Below are positions 1-13,000 of a DNA stretch of 64,000 bases, in pieces. A model generated the notes under the pieces. It searched no databases and was not told where the DNA came from. It worked only from the letters and a program-made list of their open reading frames with translations. The stretch spans positions 74,046,303 to 74,110,302 of the forward strand of contig NC_133935.1 of NCBI RefSeq assembly GCF_031877795.1, given 5' to 3'. Positions within the stretch are counted from its first letter, which is position 1. The number at the start of each line of letters is the position of its first letter. The DNA is from Strix aluco (lineage: Eukaryota > Chordata > Aves > Strigiformes > Strigidae). Position numbers and translations under genes: made by a program.

Positions 1-1081
1 CAGTGAGAGTCAGCTGAAGAACTAGCGAACGTAGTGGTACATGAGGAGGAGGATTTTAGCAGTCATACATTGTGTTTGTACAATCTGCATTTCTGTTTCT
101 GCTGCAGTGCCTCTGTTCTGTCGTCCTGTCTGTTTTTCAAGCAGCCGTGCCAGAGGAAAGCCTTGCTATCTCTCTGCTGGGAGCCAGCAAGCCTGCAGCG
201 CTGCTGCTGGAAGAGGTTGTGTGAGTGCTCCCTGCTCTGCTGAGGCAAAGCTTGCTGGTTTCACTGATGGTGACCTGGCTGACTCTTCCTGAAGGCTAAG
301 GAGCATTCACACAATCTGTCCCTCGCATCAGCAACTGCAGCAATTATTTCTGGCTGATGGACATTGGTGAGCAATCCCTGCTCAGTTCAGAAGAGGGCAC
401 CTGTCCACAGTCTTAGCGACTGCTGTGTCCTGACAGCATAAATTCATGAGATTGAAGATCTTTGGATTTTGCTCAACGCAGATATCTCCTCCAGCCTCAG
501 AGGTCCACATACAAACTTGGTTGTACAGACTGTAATTGAGAATCCTTTTCCACCCTGATTTCTAATCTGTTTCCAAGCTACCTTTGAAAGGCATGGCACC
601 ATCGCGCCCTGTAGTGCAAAGGCATTCCCACTTTGTTTTATTGAATTTTAGACAAAGGTAAAGGAAACCTACGTACTGCAAGAGGTCCTCCCAGTTACTT
701 CACTTACTAATCTAGCTGTAGAGGGTGTCAGCTAAACACTCTGGTTATATTTCACTCATTTCAGTAGGATTTTGGTATGAAATAGAATTTCATGACTGGA
801 CCCTTGGGATTAATCAAGTAGCAAAGTAATGGTGCAATGTAAGATTTTGCACATCTGATTTTTGTTTGCATTTTTAGCATTCTTTGTCTCTTAAGATCTG
901 AAACTCAACATCTTGGCAAATTTAAAATTTCAGGCAATACAAAGGTGTTTCTGCTAACATTAACTTGATGACCCATGGTATGTTTCTGACAAGACCAAAT
1001 GTCAGCTATTCTGTATCTTTTACCGTCCTTCTTTATCTGATCATTTCTGGTATAGTTTACTTTGATGCTTGACTCCATCAG
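1..1081 (+). other. ATXN7L1: ATXN7L1 intron (partial)
   Basis: AT-rich, with no reading frame that resembles a known protein. It ends in an acceptor (CAG at 1079-1081) that joins in phase to the first recognisable ATXN7L1 exon. Short open frames at 34-292 have no recognisable similarity. I see nothing else in it. Confidence 0.7.
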
Positions 1082-4000
1082 GTAGGTTTGCAGAGACTTT
1101 GAACACTGATGATTTAAATGTATATTCTCCTTCTAGACCGTCATCTGCAAATAGCATAAACAGCAACAGTTCTTCAAACCACAGTGGGTACGTACCAGAA
1201 CTGCCACTGCCTTCCATGGGAGGAGATTTAACGAGCAGATTGTCCAGTGATGAAGGAGAAGCGGATGGAGCTGAAGAATCTGAGAAATTAGACTGTCATT
1301 TTTCTGGACACCATCCCAGACCTCTTGGGGTATGTGTCTGTCTCTGGCATGCCTTGCCGTTATTCTCATGTAATTAGAGAGGGGAGAAAAAAGAAGTTAG
1401 TGAAAATGTAAGGAATGGGGACCATACATTCTGAAAACTGTATTCTAAAGAGAACAAATACATTTAACAGAAAGTAGTATGGATGGGATGATGTTGGAGG
1501 AGAAGACTGGTCAGTTCATAGGTTGCAGGACAAGATGAGCAGCAGAAAATCAGAAGCTCTAGTTTTAGATTTTCGTCTCAGTAGACTGCAACTCGATGTA
1601 ATTCTGCTAAACTGAGGAAAGTCGCATTGTTTTAAATGTGACATGAACAGATAATCTCTTTGTTGTCATAGTTCTTATGAAACGGGATCTTGCAGTTGGT
1701 TATAGCTCTGAAAATCACACAGCAGCAAAGGGCTATTACAGTGCTTTGTTGATTTTTGAGGTCTGGTTTGAAGCAGTAATTAAATATCATTTATGTGAGT
1801 GTATGTGGACTTAGAAGCTATTGCTTCATTCATCTAAAAATGGAAAGTCTAGAGCACAGCATAGCCCATCTGCTCTGGTGGTGGCTTAAGTATGTGCTTC
1901 TCTGGCAGCTGTTTTTGTCTTTCTCCTGTGTTAGAAAGTTCATTGTAAGTAGTAAGAGCTGCATTGTGCCATTGTCTCTGCAATGTGAATTTGTTTACAC
2001 TGTACAAAGCGAGAAGCAACTCTCAAACTTCTAAGCAGTTGGTTCTCATCAAAACTGAGCCAAGGAATAAAATTAATGAAGATGTCACTTATGTGTTTTC
2101 CATATGATATGCAGAATAAAACAAACACTGTGATAACTGTAGCATTGTCTATATTCCCTAGAGCAAAGGAGAACTTGTTACTGTCAGACACCAGGAAAAA
2201 GTATGAGCCAAACATAAAATGACCGTCAGGTGAAATTCTGTTTTTGATTCTTACACAGAAAATAAGAATTATTATAGTCCATATAATATTCTGATATGCA
2301 GGAACATCCTGCTTCTTTGATTCTCTTGTGTTCTACTTTGTTTTTGCGGACTGCTTTATGAATTAAAAACTTAAAACTCACTGCATGTGTGTCCACACAA
2401 TTTAAAAATAATCTAAGTGCAGCCGGTTCTTGTACAGGCACTGTCAGTGAGGCATGGCTGTCCATAGCCATTTTGTTTTAGGATCCCAGTTCTGTTTCAA
2501 GGCAAATCCCACTGAGTCATCTGTTCTTTGAAATCTTAGCATCTCTCTGTTGAAGCAGTTCCTGATAGTGCAACTGTTCTTAGTCTGTATCAACATGAAG
2601 TCAGAAAAGGTGGTGTAAATTGCCTTCAGCACAGTTCATGCTAACTTGCTAAATTTCATATTGAAGTGGACTTTCTTTACAAAGTCCTTCTCCTGGCTAG
2701 GTGGTTGTAATTGATGGGGAAAAGGTGGTAGCTTCTTAAACTACCTCTTAGTGGTAACTGATCTGTGTCACTAGGAGGTGAGGCCAGTTTATCAACTTAC
2801 GTGGTGGTTTTCATTAACCAGGTTAACCTTGTCCTGAAACAGACTTAAGATAAACAGTTACAGTTGCCACTCACTGTCTGTTAAGCTGAAAAGTACTTTA
2901 AATGGATGTTTTTGTACTGCATCAGTAGCTTCTGTTCTCAGCCAGAATTTGTGTGACTTGGTCCCTGCATGATGGAGAGCTGTCTTGTTTTCTGAAGATG
3001 ATTTGTAACAGGTTTCTCTCCCACAAATAGGTGTTGCGGCAGTTCTCTACGTAATGTGAGATCAGTAAGACTGAACTGAAGAAAGAGTAGATTCCTGATC
3101 ATACCATTTCAGTGTAGTAGGACTTTTCAGGAAGTTCTTCAGAGGAAGCAGTGCAAATACTCCTGAGCTCTGCAGAATTCTCAAAATATTTACTACTCCT
3201 CTAGATGATTTTCATACACTGTGAAGAGTGTATCCGGTGTTCTGTTGTAGCGCAGGTGCCATGGATGATAATTTTTTTTTTTTCTGAAATGTCACTGGTT
3301 TGTTTGTTTATTAAATAGATACTAAAGATGCTCCCATTGCACCTTTTTCCTATTTAGTTATATTTTTATTCCTGTTACACAATTACGAGATTTAATGTGC
3401 ACAGAATGGTGTAACTTGTCTTTCTGAGGCAGTAAGAGTATTATTAGCCAGAATTGTTTCCTTAACAGTACCTTAGCATTTATATTCTTCCCCTGTCACG
3501 CATAGGTACCTAATAGTAAACTGACTTGTTAGTGAAATATAAAGTATACTTTACACTAAGCTGAAACATTATGTACATATTTGATATATCATGCAAAAAG
3601 TATTTATGCTGTAGATAGTGAAAAACACCTTTTTAAAGATGTTTTATATGCATGATACAAATTACAAAGGTGTTTCTTGACCTGTAAATGATGATCGTTT
3701 TATAACATAGAAATATTTTTTATAAACAATGTTGAAATATCTTTTCTTTCAGTTTTGTTCATATGGCAGTCGCTTAATGGGAAGAGGGTACTATGTCTTT
3801 GATAGAAGATGGGACCATTTTCGATTCGCACTAAACTCCATGGTAGAAAAACACTTGAACTCACAGATGTGGAAGTAAGTGGGATTTTTACACTTGGTGG
3901 GTGGTTTAACATTTTTAGTTCTGTAAAAGTTCTAAGTTAAACGCTCCATAGGAAGCGTTCGTAAAATTACCTCTGTATTAAGGCACAGCAGTAATATGAG

Positions 4001-7000
4001 TACAAATTTTTTCTTCTCTGTTAAGGAATATGCAGCACAACAAAACAGTCTCCTGGCATAAATTTCTGCCAGATTTAGGACTTCTTTTTAGTCCCTCTGA
4101 ATCTGGAGAGGAATAATTCAGTAGTTCTGTTAACATTTCTTAAAAGCATTAAAGCTCAGTGTTTTCTGGGTTTGGAGATATGTTTTGATATCATATCATT
4201 TTATAACACACAGGTTAGATTTTGCATAGATTTTTATACCTGTATCATGCACCCATATCACCCGTTCAGACTTTGCTCTGTAAGACTCGTGTTATAAGAT
4301 AAGGAGCTCAGTACACATTTGCCTGTGCGTAAGATGGAATATGATATTTTTTTAGTCCATAGTGCCCTTTCTGGCTTTGGGGGTCTTAAAATTCTGATTA
4401 TTAGTCGCTATCGAAGCACCTCTATATCACGTACACACGTTGCAAGCACTATAGGCTTTGGCTACACAGATACATTCAAATAGACTGCACTTCTAAAAAA
4501 AGGTGCTAATTCTTTTTAAAAAAATAGGTATTTGAAAAGCTCATGGCATCTGCAGATAGGATTGATTTTTTGGGGGGGTATTCTGCTACAGAATATGCAT
4601 TCTTCCAATGTAATGACACTAAAGTGCAGTGTTTCATATCACTGTTTATTATCAGGACTGTGTTATATTCATTGGATGCCAGCCATTAGATAAACAAGGT
4701 TTGATTTTTATTTAAATATATTTTTGAAACACTAAAGCTTGACTTGTCTGACTAACCTGGTAACTTGATGATAACAGTGCTACTGTGCTGGGAGACATAG
4801 TTTGGAAGTGGTCGGGTTTGCCGTAAAAGGGCCAGTTTCATGTCTGTTTAGAGACAGATCACACTTGATCTGCAAGGGGTTCCTCTCTTCTTCTTGGTAA
4901 ATTTGGCTGTTAACTAGTGTCTGTCGCCTTCCACAAATAAAACTGATTTGGTTTCCTTAAATAGGAAGATTAAAACTTGTTATCTATTGGCTTTGTTTGT
5001 CAGGAGAAAAGATACTCAGGCATCTGAGAAATTATGTCACTAGTACCACTACTATCACAAAACCCAAAAATAACCTCTATGGTAGTTATATGATACAAGA
5101 AATAAACAGGCCTCATCCTGCTCCCACTAAATCCAATTGTAAATGTTTTCCAGAATTCTAGCTGTTTATGTAATCTCTAATATTTTAATGAATTCCGTCC
5201 GTACTTACTTGTCTGTGTAACACAGGAAGCTGACAGTGCTTAACCCCTATTGTATTCTTCTATTGTCCTCAACACTGCTCTGGACTGATCTCTTCCTGTC
5301 TTCCCCGAGCAGGGGTATGCGTAAAGCTGTTAATTTATAATGGGAGCTAGCACAGCTCTGTAGCTGTGCCTCATCCAGCTGAGACAAAGAGTAAAAGGAT
5401 GCAAGGCCATATTTTGAGAACAATAATAACATTTACAAATTACTTTTTATCCCTAGTTCTCAAAGTACTTTACAAAGGTGGGTAAGAGTTATTTGCCCTT
5501 CTTTAAATTAAACTGAGGAGCATATCTGATAAGCAGCTTTGTTTGCGTAGCAAGTCCCAGGCAGTAGGACTTCCTCATTTCTGGCGGCATGGACTGTATG
5601 TAATCCCTTATGTAATTGTGCTATAAACAGTCTCCTGTCTGACAGTCTCCATAGGAAGAATACCAGGAGAGAACACTTGTAATTAGGATTTGATTTATGA
5701 TAAAACAGCACACCCAGTGCTGCTCTTTTATCATACTTCTTTGAGGGCAAGAATAAGCCTTTAAAAACTGAAAAGGTGTCAGTAGTGAGGATAACAAGGA
5801 CAGAGTTATGGTGATGTACAGCTTCTTAACAAAGAGAAATAGGATTAAACTGTGAATTAAATTTTAGTCTAAATAATGAGAAAAGCTCACATGATAATTT
5901 TCCAAGAGACATTATGGAAGTCTGGTTCGTTCTTAACACTGGACTACATAAAATAATAGAAGATAACGGCTGAACAGAAAGGAATTTGAATACATTATAC
6001 TAATTTCATAGGTAATATTATTAGATTTTATTCTCAGAATAATATTCAACTAGTTATAAAGCTTATCAAGCATTATTTAATGTTTTGTCAATTTTTCAAT
6101 ATCAATTAAATTAATCAATAACTTACCTAGTTAACCCCATCTAACCAGCTCTCAAATGAGTTGTGGGGAATAGCACTGCATTTGGAAAAGAATGAGCTTT
6201 CCTCTTTAAGGTCAGCAATTAAATGCTTCACAGCCCCCCAAACTGGCTCATGTACTACCCTCATCAGATCTAACCTGTGAGTTCAAGTTGATACTGAATC
6301 TGTTCCACAACTTGAACTTTCAAGCAGAACATAAGCAATGAATGAAACATAGGGACTAGAATGTTTATAGATACCACCATCAGGCATTTTATTGGCATTT
6401 TTTATTTGTTTGGCAAAATAGGAGAGGAAAAAAGGAAATTAAAGTTGTAATACAGTAATTAAATTGTGACACTATGAACTTAATTGCTACATGGGGCACT
6501 TGTGCTGAAGTGGAGCTCAGTTCTGGTCTGAGTTACACAATTTAGGGCTCATGTGCCATGACAGAATTTTATAGGGAAAATTACGCTGCATAGTTCTTTA
6601 CCTAATCATCTTCTGTTAGGTCTCTGCTGCCTTCACAGATTTAATGTGCCTCATTTCAAAATAATTTTTTAGGAAAATATACTTCATAATCCACATTTCC
6701 CTAATCTTTACAATATTAAAACACATGTGGTTTGAGTTTTGCTCTTTGTATTAAATCCCAAAGAACTTCATACTGGAATTGCAAGTTTAAAAAGAGGAAA
6801 ATAAAAATCCCAAGTAAAAGCATTTTTAAGCTGTTGTAGAATGCAGAGCTGATTTTGAACTGTGAATATTAAAATATATGTGATTGGTGGAATAGGAGTC
6901 AAAATTAGAATGAACTAGTTTTGTCTTTTTTAATAAGTCAGTCCTTCCCAGAAATTATTTCCTTTCTGCATTGTTCGGATGGAATTTTTATGTATCTAAA

Positions 7001-10000
7001 TCTCTTCTTATTTTTTTCTTTTTTTTTTTTTTTTCTTCTCTATTTAGGAAAATTCCTCCTGCAGCGGATAGTCCCATGCCTTCTCCAGCAGCACATGTCT
7101 CCACTCCTTTTCCAGCATCAGTCTTACAGCCTTTCAGCAACCCCAGTGCGGTGTATATTCCTTCAACACCTATCAGTTCAAGAATCACTTCTTCTTCTTA
7201 CATAATGACATCAGCCATGTTATCAAATGCAGCCTTTGTGACAACGTCAGATACAAATTCCATTATGTCACACACTACAGCTTTTCCTCATGTGGCTGCA
7301 AGCCTAAGTATCATGGACTCAACTTTTAAGGCGCCATCAGCTGTGTCACCAGTGCCAGCAGTCATCCCTTCCCCATCCCACAAACCATCCAAAACAAAAA
7401 CCAGCAAATCCTCAAAAGTGAAAGACCTGTCATCTCGGAGTGATGAGTCTTCAAGTAACAAAAAGAAAAAGCCGCAGTCGTCGTCATCGTCGTCATCATC
7501 GTCCTCATTATCTTTGCAGACATCTTCCTCGTCTTCATTTTCAGGGTCCCACAAAAAGAACTGTGTCCTGAACCCCAGTTCAACTTTGAACTCCTATCAG
7601 GCTACATCTTCCTATAACAGTATGTCTGTGCACAATACAAATAACGGAACAAGCCCACTCAGTGCCAAATCGGAGCCCTCAGGACGGACTTCATTATCAA
7701 GTAGTTCAACAGACTCAGTGAAACATATGAGCATGGTAGTAAGCAGTATTGACTCTTCTAATCTGTCTGTATCTTCTCTTGTGCACCACTCAGGGGACCA
7801 CTCCCTGGGAGCACATAATGCAGTGTCTTCTCTACCCCTTTCTTTTGACAAATCAGAAGGAAAAAAACGTAAAAACTCTAGTTCTAGTAGCAAAGCCTGT
7901 AAAATCACTAAAATGCCTGGTATGAATAGTGTTCATAGAAAGAGCACTGCCAACCTTATTTCTGCGGTGCCAGATCCTACAAGCAGCTCCATCTCTCGGC
8001 AGGTAAGGGACTCTTCCAGTTATTTTTTTGCAGGTCATGTCTGACTGACTTGAAATATTTCATGCATTCTGAAAAGAAAATACTATGTTTGCTTCAGATG
8101 GTTTTTCATCTCACAGCTTACTTTCTAGGTTAATACAGAAACATATTTGTATTTGTTTTGTACCAATCATAGAAAGATGTTTTGAGAGTTTAAAAAAAAA
8201 ATATATATCTACTTTCTTAAAATAGTCTTATCAGATTTTTTTTATTCAATTAATAAAGTAGCCATTTGTATCTCTGAAAGTAAAATCGAATGTCCAGAAT
8301 GGATAAATCATTTTCAGAAATTAATCTTTTATCTTAATTCTCATCTCTCTGAAATAAATTGTGTCATTAAAACAGGAAGATAAGAGTCAGCATTTCTGTT
8401 TGTTTCATTTCCCAAACTTGTTGCTGATTCATTTCATAATGTTATGCAAGCCTGCTCATTTCTCTTATGTAAAATGCCTACATCTGCCTTTCCCCTGAGG
8501 AGAGTCTGAGATGCCTCACCTCAGATGCTATTTCCTGTTTGAAATGGGAAAAATTAAGAAATTACAATCTTAACCAGATGACCTTAATGGACATTTGGTT
8601 ATCTTTTTTAGTGTGCATGTGTTCATAGTATTGAAGTCAGTGCAACAGATAAGGCTACACACTCTTACTTCATTGTCACTAGCACTAGACCTTTGACTTC
8701 TCTTTCAGCGATGCTATATAAGGACAAAAGTTTGTGAAGTAAAATCTGGTGGAAAAACTGACAATATGATCTTTATAGTTATCAACTGTTTCATTCTGCT
8801 ACCGTGTCCAGTGCTGTGCAGTGCACAGAAAACAAAGCTTGGCCCTGGCATCTGGAAGACAAAACCATAGAAAATAGAATACCTCAGAAAATCCAGAGAA
8901 GGTAGCTTAGGAATTTTTTTTTGTTTGTTTGTGAAACTCTCATTTCCTAAGGATGTTGCACGTAAAATGGAATTTGGAAATGAAGAGGGTAAGTTCTTGG
9001 GCAAGGCAGTCCATAGGTAATAGCATACAGAAATGGGAGTGGAAGAAAGGAATAAATTAATTCTAAAACTGGTATAGCAGACAGAATGAAGGTCTCAAAG
9101 AATGGTTTAGCAGGTATATTTTCTCTTTCCTACTTCCAGCAGGGGTGCAACTAAGATTGCTTTTTTGGCTTTTAAAAATGGGTAGTGGCATTGTCTGTCT
9201 GTTTTAAGCGTTTTAAATGTGTCCTGCAATCAGAACTAATCTTTTAAGTCACCAAAGTCAGTGGAGGATGCTGTAAATTCTTCATTCTGTCACACATCTG
9301 ATTTTTGAAATATGTGTGTGCCCAAAAAGATGAAGTTGCCCTAAGGTATATGATCTCAAATGGGAAGAAAAAATTGGTACAAACATCAGTAGTAGAAAAT
9401 GGATTGCATCATCTTCTCACAGTACATAGTCTGTGTCTGTAGCTAGTGCAGTCTGAGGAAGTCCTATAGATATACACAGAGGTTCCGAGTTCTAATTCTG
9501 ACTCTCTTAGTGATTAAATCTGTTCCTGTGGGACGTTCCTGTTCCAGTCTGTGATGTATTTCAGCGTGTTGCACAGTAATAAACCACAAAGAATCAATCA
9601 GAGGTCTTTTCTGAATATTTTTAAGTATGTAATTCCCACTAATGTTTTTTTCCTTAAGTAAAAGGTTAAATATTGTAATAAGTGTAATGATATACAGATT
9701 TTTAAACATGTTTTTATACACATGTACAGGTACATACACATATATATGTATATGTGTGTGTGTATATATGTAAAAGTTGGTCACAATTTTCTCTTACACT
9801 GCCAGTCTTTGGAGCTACACAAGTAATCAGAAATAGGTGGTAAAGTGGAGTTGATTGTATTTCAGATGTCTGGCTGGCAGCTAATTGTCTATGTGACAAG
9901 GATACTGAATTGTATGCAATACCAAGTAGACATTTCCCACTGTTTATTTGTGCTATAAATAGATGAAATTTGTACCCACTTAAGCATATGGGTCAAATAA

Positions 10001-13000
10001 TATTACGTACTCTACATGTGAATATTAAAGCTCTGGAGAATATAATACTTGAAATCACTTTTAAACGGTGCTGTTTTGACTTGCTGTGTTCTAGAAATGC
10101 AATCACGGTAAAAATTCTACCAAAAAAATTGCCATTACTTAAAATCTTGCTCCTGTTCCCTGATGTAATAGAGTGAATTAAATTAAGAGACCAAGAACAC
10201 AGAAAAAAGATCAAGTGACTGGTGATAGGCTCAGGTTGGGTTTTTTTTCTAATTCAATTCAAGTCTGGGCTGGATAGATAGTAACTGAAAGTGTCAACCG
10301 TTGGGTTTTGAAGTATGCTTTATTTTTAGAAGAGGAAAAAAAAAAAAAGTATTTGAGACTTGCCCTCACCTTAATCCTTTTGAAATGGTGTTCCCGTTAT
10401 TAAAGACCCAACACAACTGGGAATCTTTCTTTCTTATTTTCACCGAGTGCTGTCACTGCCCAGTCTGTTGGAATTACCCTTCTGTCCTGGAGCGCTGCCC
10501 TTCGAGCTCTGAATGAAGACAGGATTGTAAAGCAGCTCGAAGCTGACCGCAGTGCTGCAAGCTGCGTTGCTCCTTGCTTTGTCTTGTGTAGCGAGTCAGT
10601 CTGTTAGTCGCAGGAGCACTGAATGAATGAAAGCTGAAAGAGGTATAATAATCCCTCTCATGATTCTAGGACCTCACCAAGACCATTTCCTAGTGACTAT
10701 TTTTTCATTTAAAAGATGAATATGTATTTTATTATGGAAGGGTTTTATGAGTGTTATAATGGTGGATGTAGAGAAAAAAGGTTTGCAGGTGTGTCATGGT
10801 TCTGAATGGTGAGGAAAGATTTTACGGGGTTGTGTATCTTTAGTCAAGATTTGTATATTGGAGAAAAGCACATTACTACCTACAGAGCAACTGTGGCATG
10901 CAAAACAACACACTAAAGGGAACAGGATAGGCAGAGGCTTACCCTTTTAATCTTTGTGCAGCACGGGACCTGCCTTCTGAATTGGCTGTAAATAAAAACT
11001 TTAAGCATTTCTTCTACATAGAATGTGAACACTGTTTTAAAGTCACTGTGTGAGAAAGGGCAGATACGGAGAGGGAGACAAAGGCTACCTTTCACTATAT
11101 ATGTGAAAGGCTGAAATAACAATGTCACAGAAGGGAAGGAGAAAACTAACGTTGGTGGAAACCTTGCCAGCCAATGCCTCAGTCCCAACTATTCAGGAAG
11201 AAATTTGCAACTGCGCTTCTCGCTGTTGAGAAGACAGGTCCCTGCTACCTCTCCATCAAATGATTAAAGTTGATGTTACTTGAAGTCCATTGACCTTGTG
11301 AACAACTTTTCAAACTCCAGTCATCTGCCATTTGTAGGCAGGTGTCCATGGTTAATTTTTATCAGCCTTGCAACCCCTGAAGAACTACTCCTTTGACTCA
11401 ACAACTGTCTCCCCTTTTGTATTGCAACAGAAATATCTACACTATGTTTATGGGTCATTGTATAAAACCTAAGACAGACTGCTCTTGCGGAGTGCTGTAA
11501 TCTCTCAAACATTGAAATATGCAGATTGAATATTGCAATATTTTAACTAAGTACTTCTAAAATGTATGTGTACTATCAATTTGTGCTCATTCCCGAAGAA
11601 ATTCTCTGATGCAGTAAAATGATACAATTGCAAATTTACACTTCTGCAGTTTGATTCTTCTGGTTACTATTTGCTTTATTGAGCAATAACACATGAAGAC
11701 CCTATATGGAAGAAAACTGAATGATTTAAGGCATAGTGTGGTGCTTGGCCACTTGCTTTACACTCCCCAGGAGCGGGGAAGGTCCCCTGGAGAGGAGTCT
11801 GTGACCTTGAGCACTCTGTGTGCTCTCAGTTGCTGACTAGCTGCACTGAGTGACTCCAGTAACTAGAGAAACTACTATTTCAGTCTAGGGAGGCGGGGGT
11901 TTACGGTCTCTATCTCCTCAGTGACTGTTTCTTATGTTGTTTTCTGACCTGTAATAGTATTAACGTGCCTTTTAAGAGTGTATTTAAAGTATGCAGGCTC
12001 TGAGAAATAATTATGATTCTATCTGAAGTGTATCTTTTGCAATAGCAAAATACCTGTGTTCCAAATGCAAGGCAATTAGTGCCACTTTACACAGGAAAGG
12101 GAAGGCCATTACCAGCATCTGCATTCAACTGACAAATACGCCTCTCAATACTGCTCAATTAATGTCTTTCAGATTGGAAAAAATAGCAGTGTAGCTTTGT
12201 CACAATCCAGTCCTTCGAGTACATCAAACCCAGTACACAACAGACAAGTAAGTTGCTTTAAAAACAAGTGTACTTAAGTAGTCTGTAAGTGGTTTCGAAA
12301 TATTTTATACTGCAGAATCTTAAAATACAATTTCTTTATGAATACAGTTCTTTATAGCAGCTGTCTTTTGGTGAACTAATATTAGATTTCTCCTCGCACT
12401 TAATTTTTTTTCCAGTTATTTTCCCCTCTAAGATTTCTGAATAACAAGTTTTCTGCTTGTTTTTTACCACCTGTAATACGCCTCAGGTTGGCTTATGTGC
12501 TGCTCACTGGCTGTTGCTTTGGTGATACAAACTCAGCAGCAGCAACTGTCTGTGCAGGATCCAGCTAAGAATGTGGTTTTTCCATCCAACTTCCCCTGAT
12601 GAGCGAGATGGCACAGCAGAGTCCCCAGAGTGGCATAGGAGGGACAGCATTTAAAAATAGTCCAGAAATGAAAGTAGCAAAGGGAGGACAGAGAAGACAG
12701 AGCACTTGACTATTCAGAGAAACTAATCTGGAAGCATAACTAAACCAAGCATAATCTGAGTTCTTAGACTGTGAGAAGTCCTTGTCACTCCCACCATACC
12801 TGTTCATCACACAGACTACTAGTTGGATAATGATAATAAATTCCATAACTCAGCTTTGTTAGGACAGGTGCTTGACCTGTGATCTAGCCCTCATCTGTCT
12901 GGAGGACTGATAGACTAGTTTGGTTTTTTAATATGGCCCCTACTGTCTGACTCTCTTGAGTAGTTTATCAAGAATTAATTATCAAGATCCTTGATATGAA

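Noticed and set aside
7288-7583. Minus-strand frames with long Asp or Thr/Met runs
   Set aside because: They are the reverse reading of the serine repeat in ATXN7L1 exon 3.
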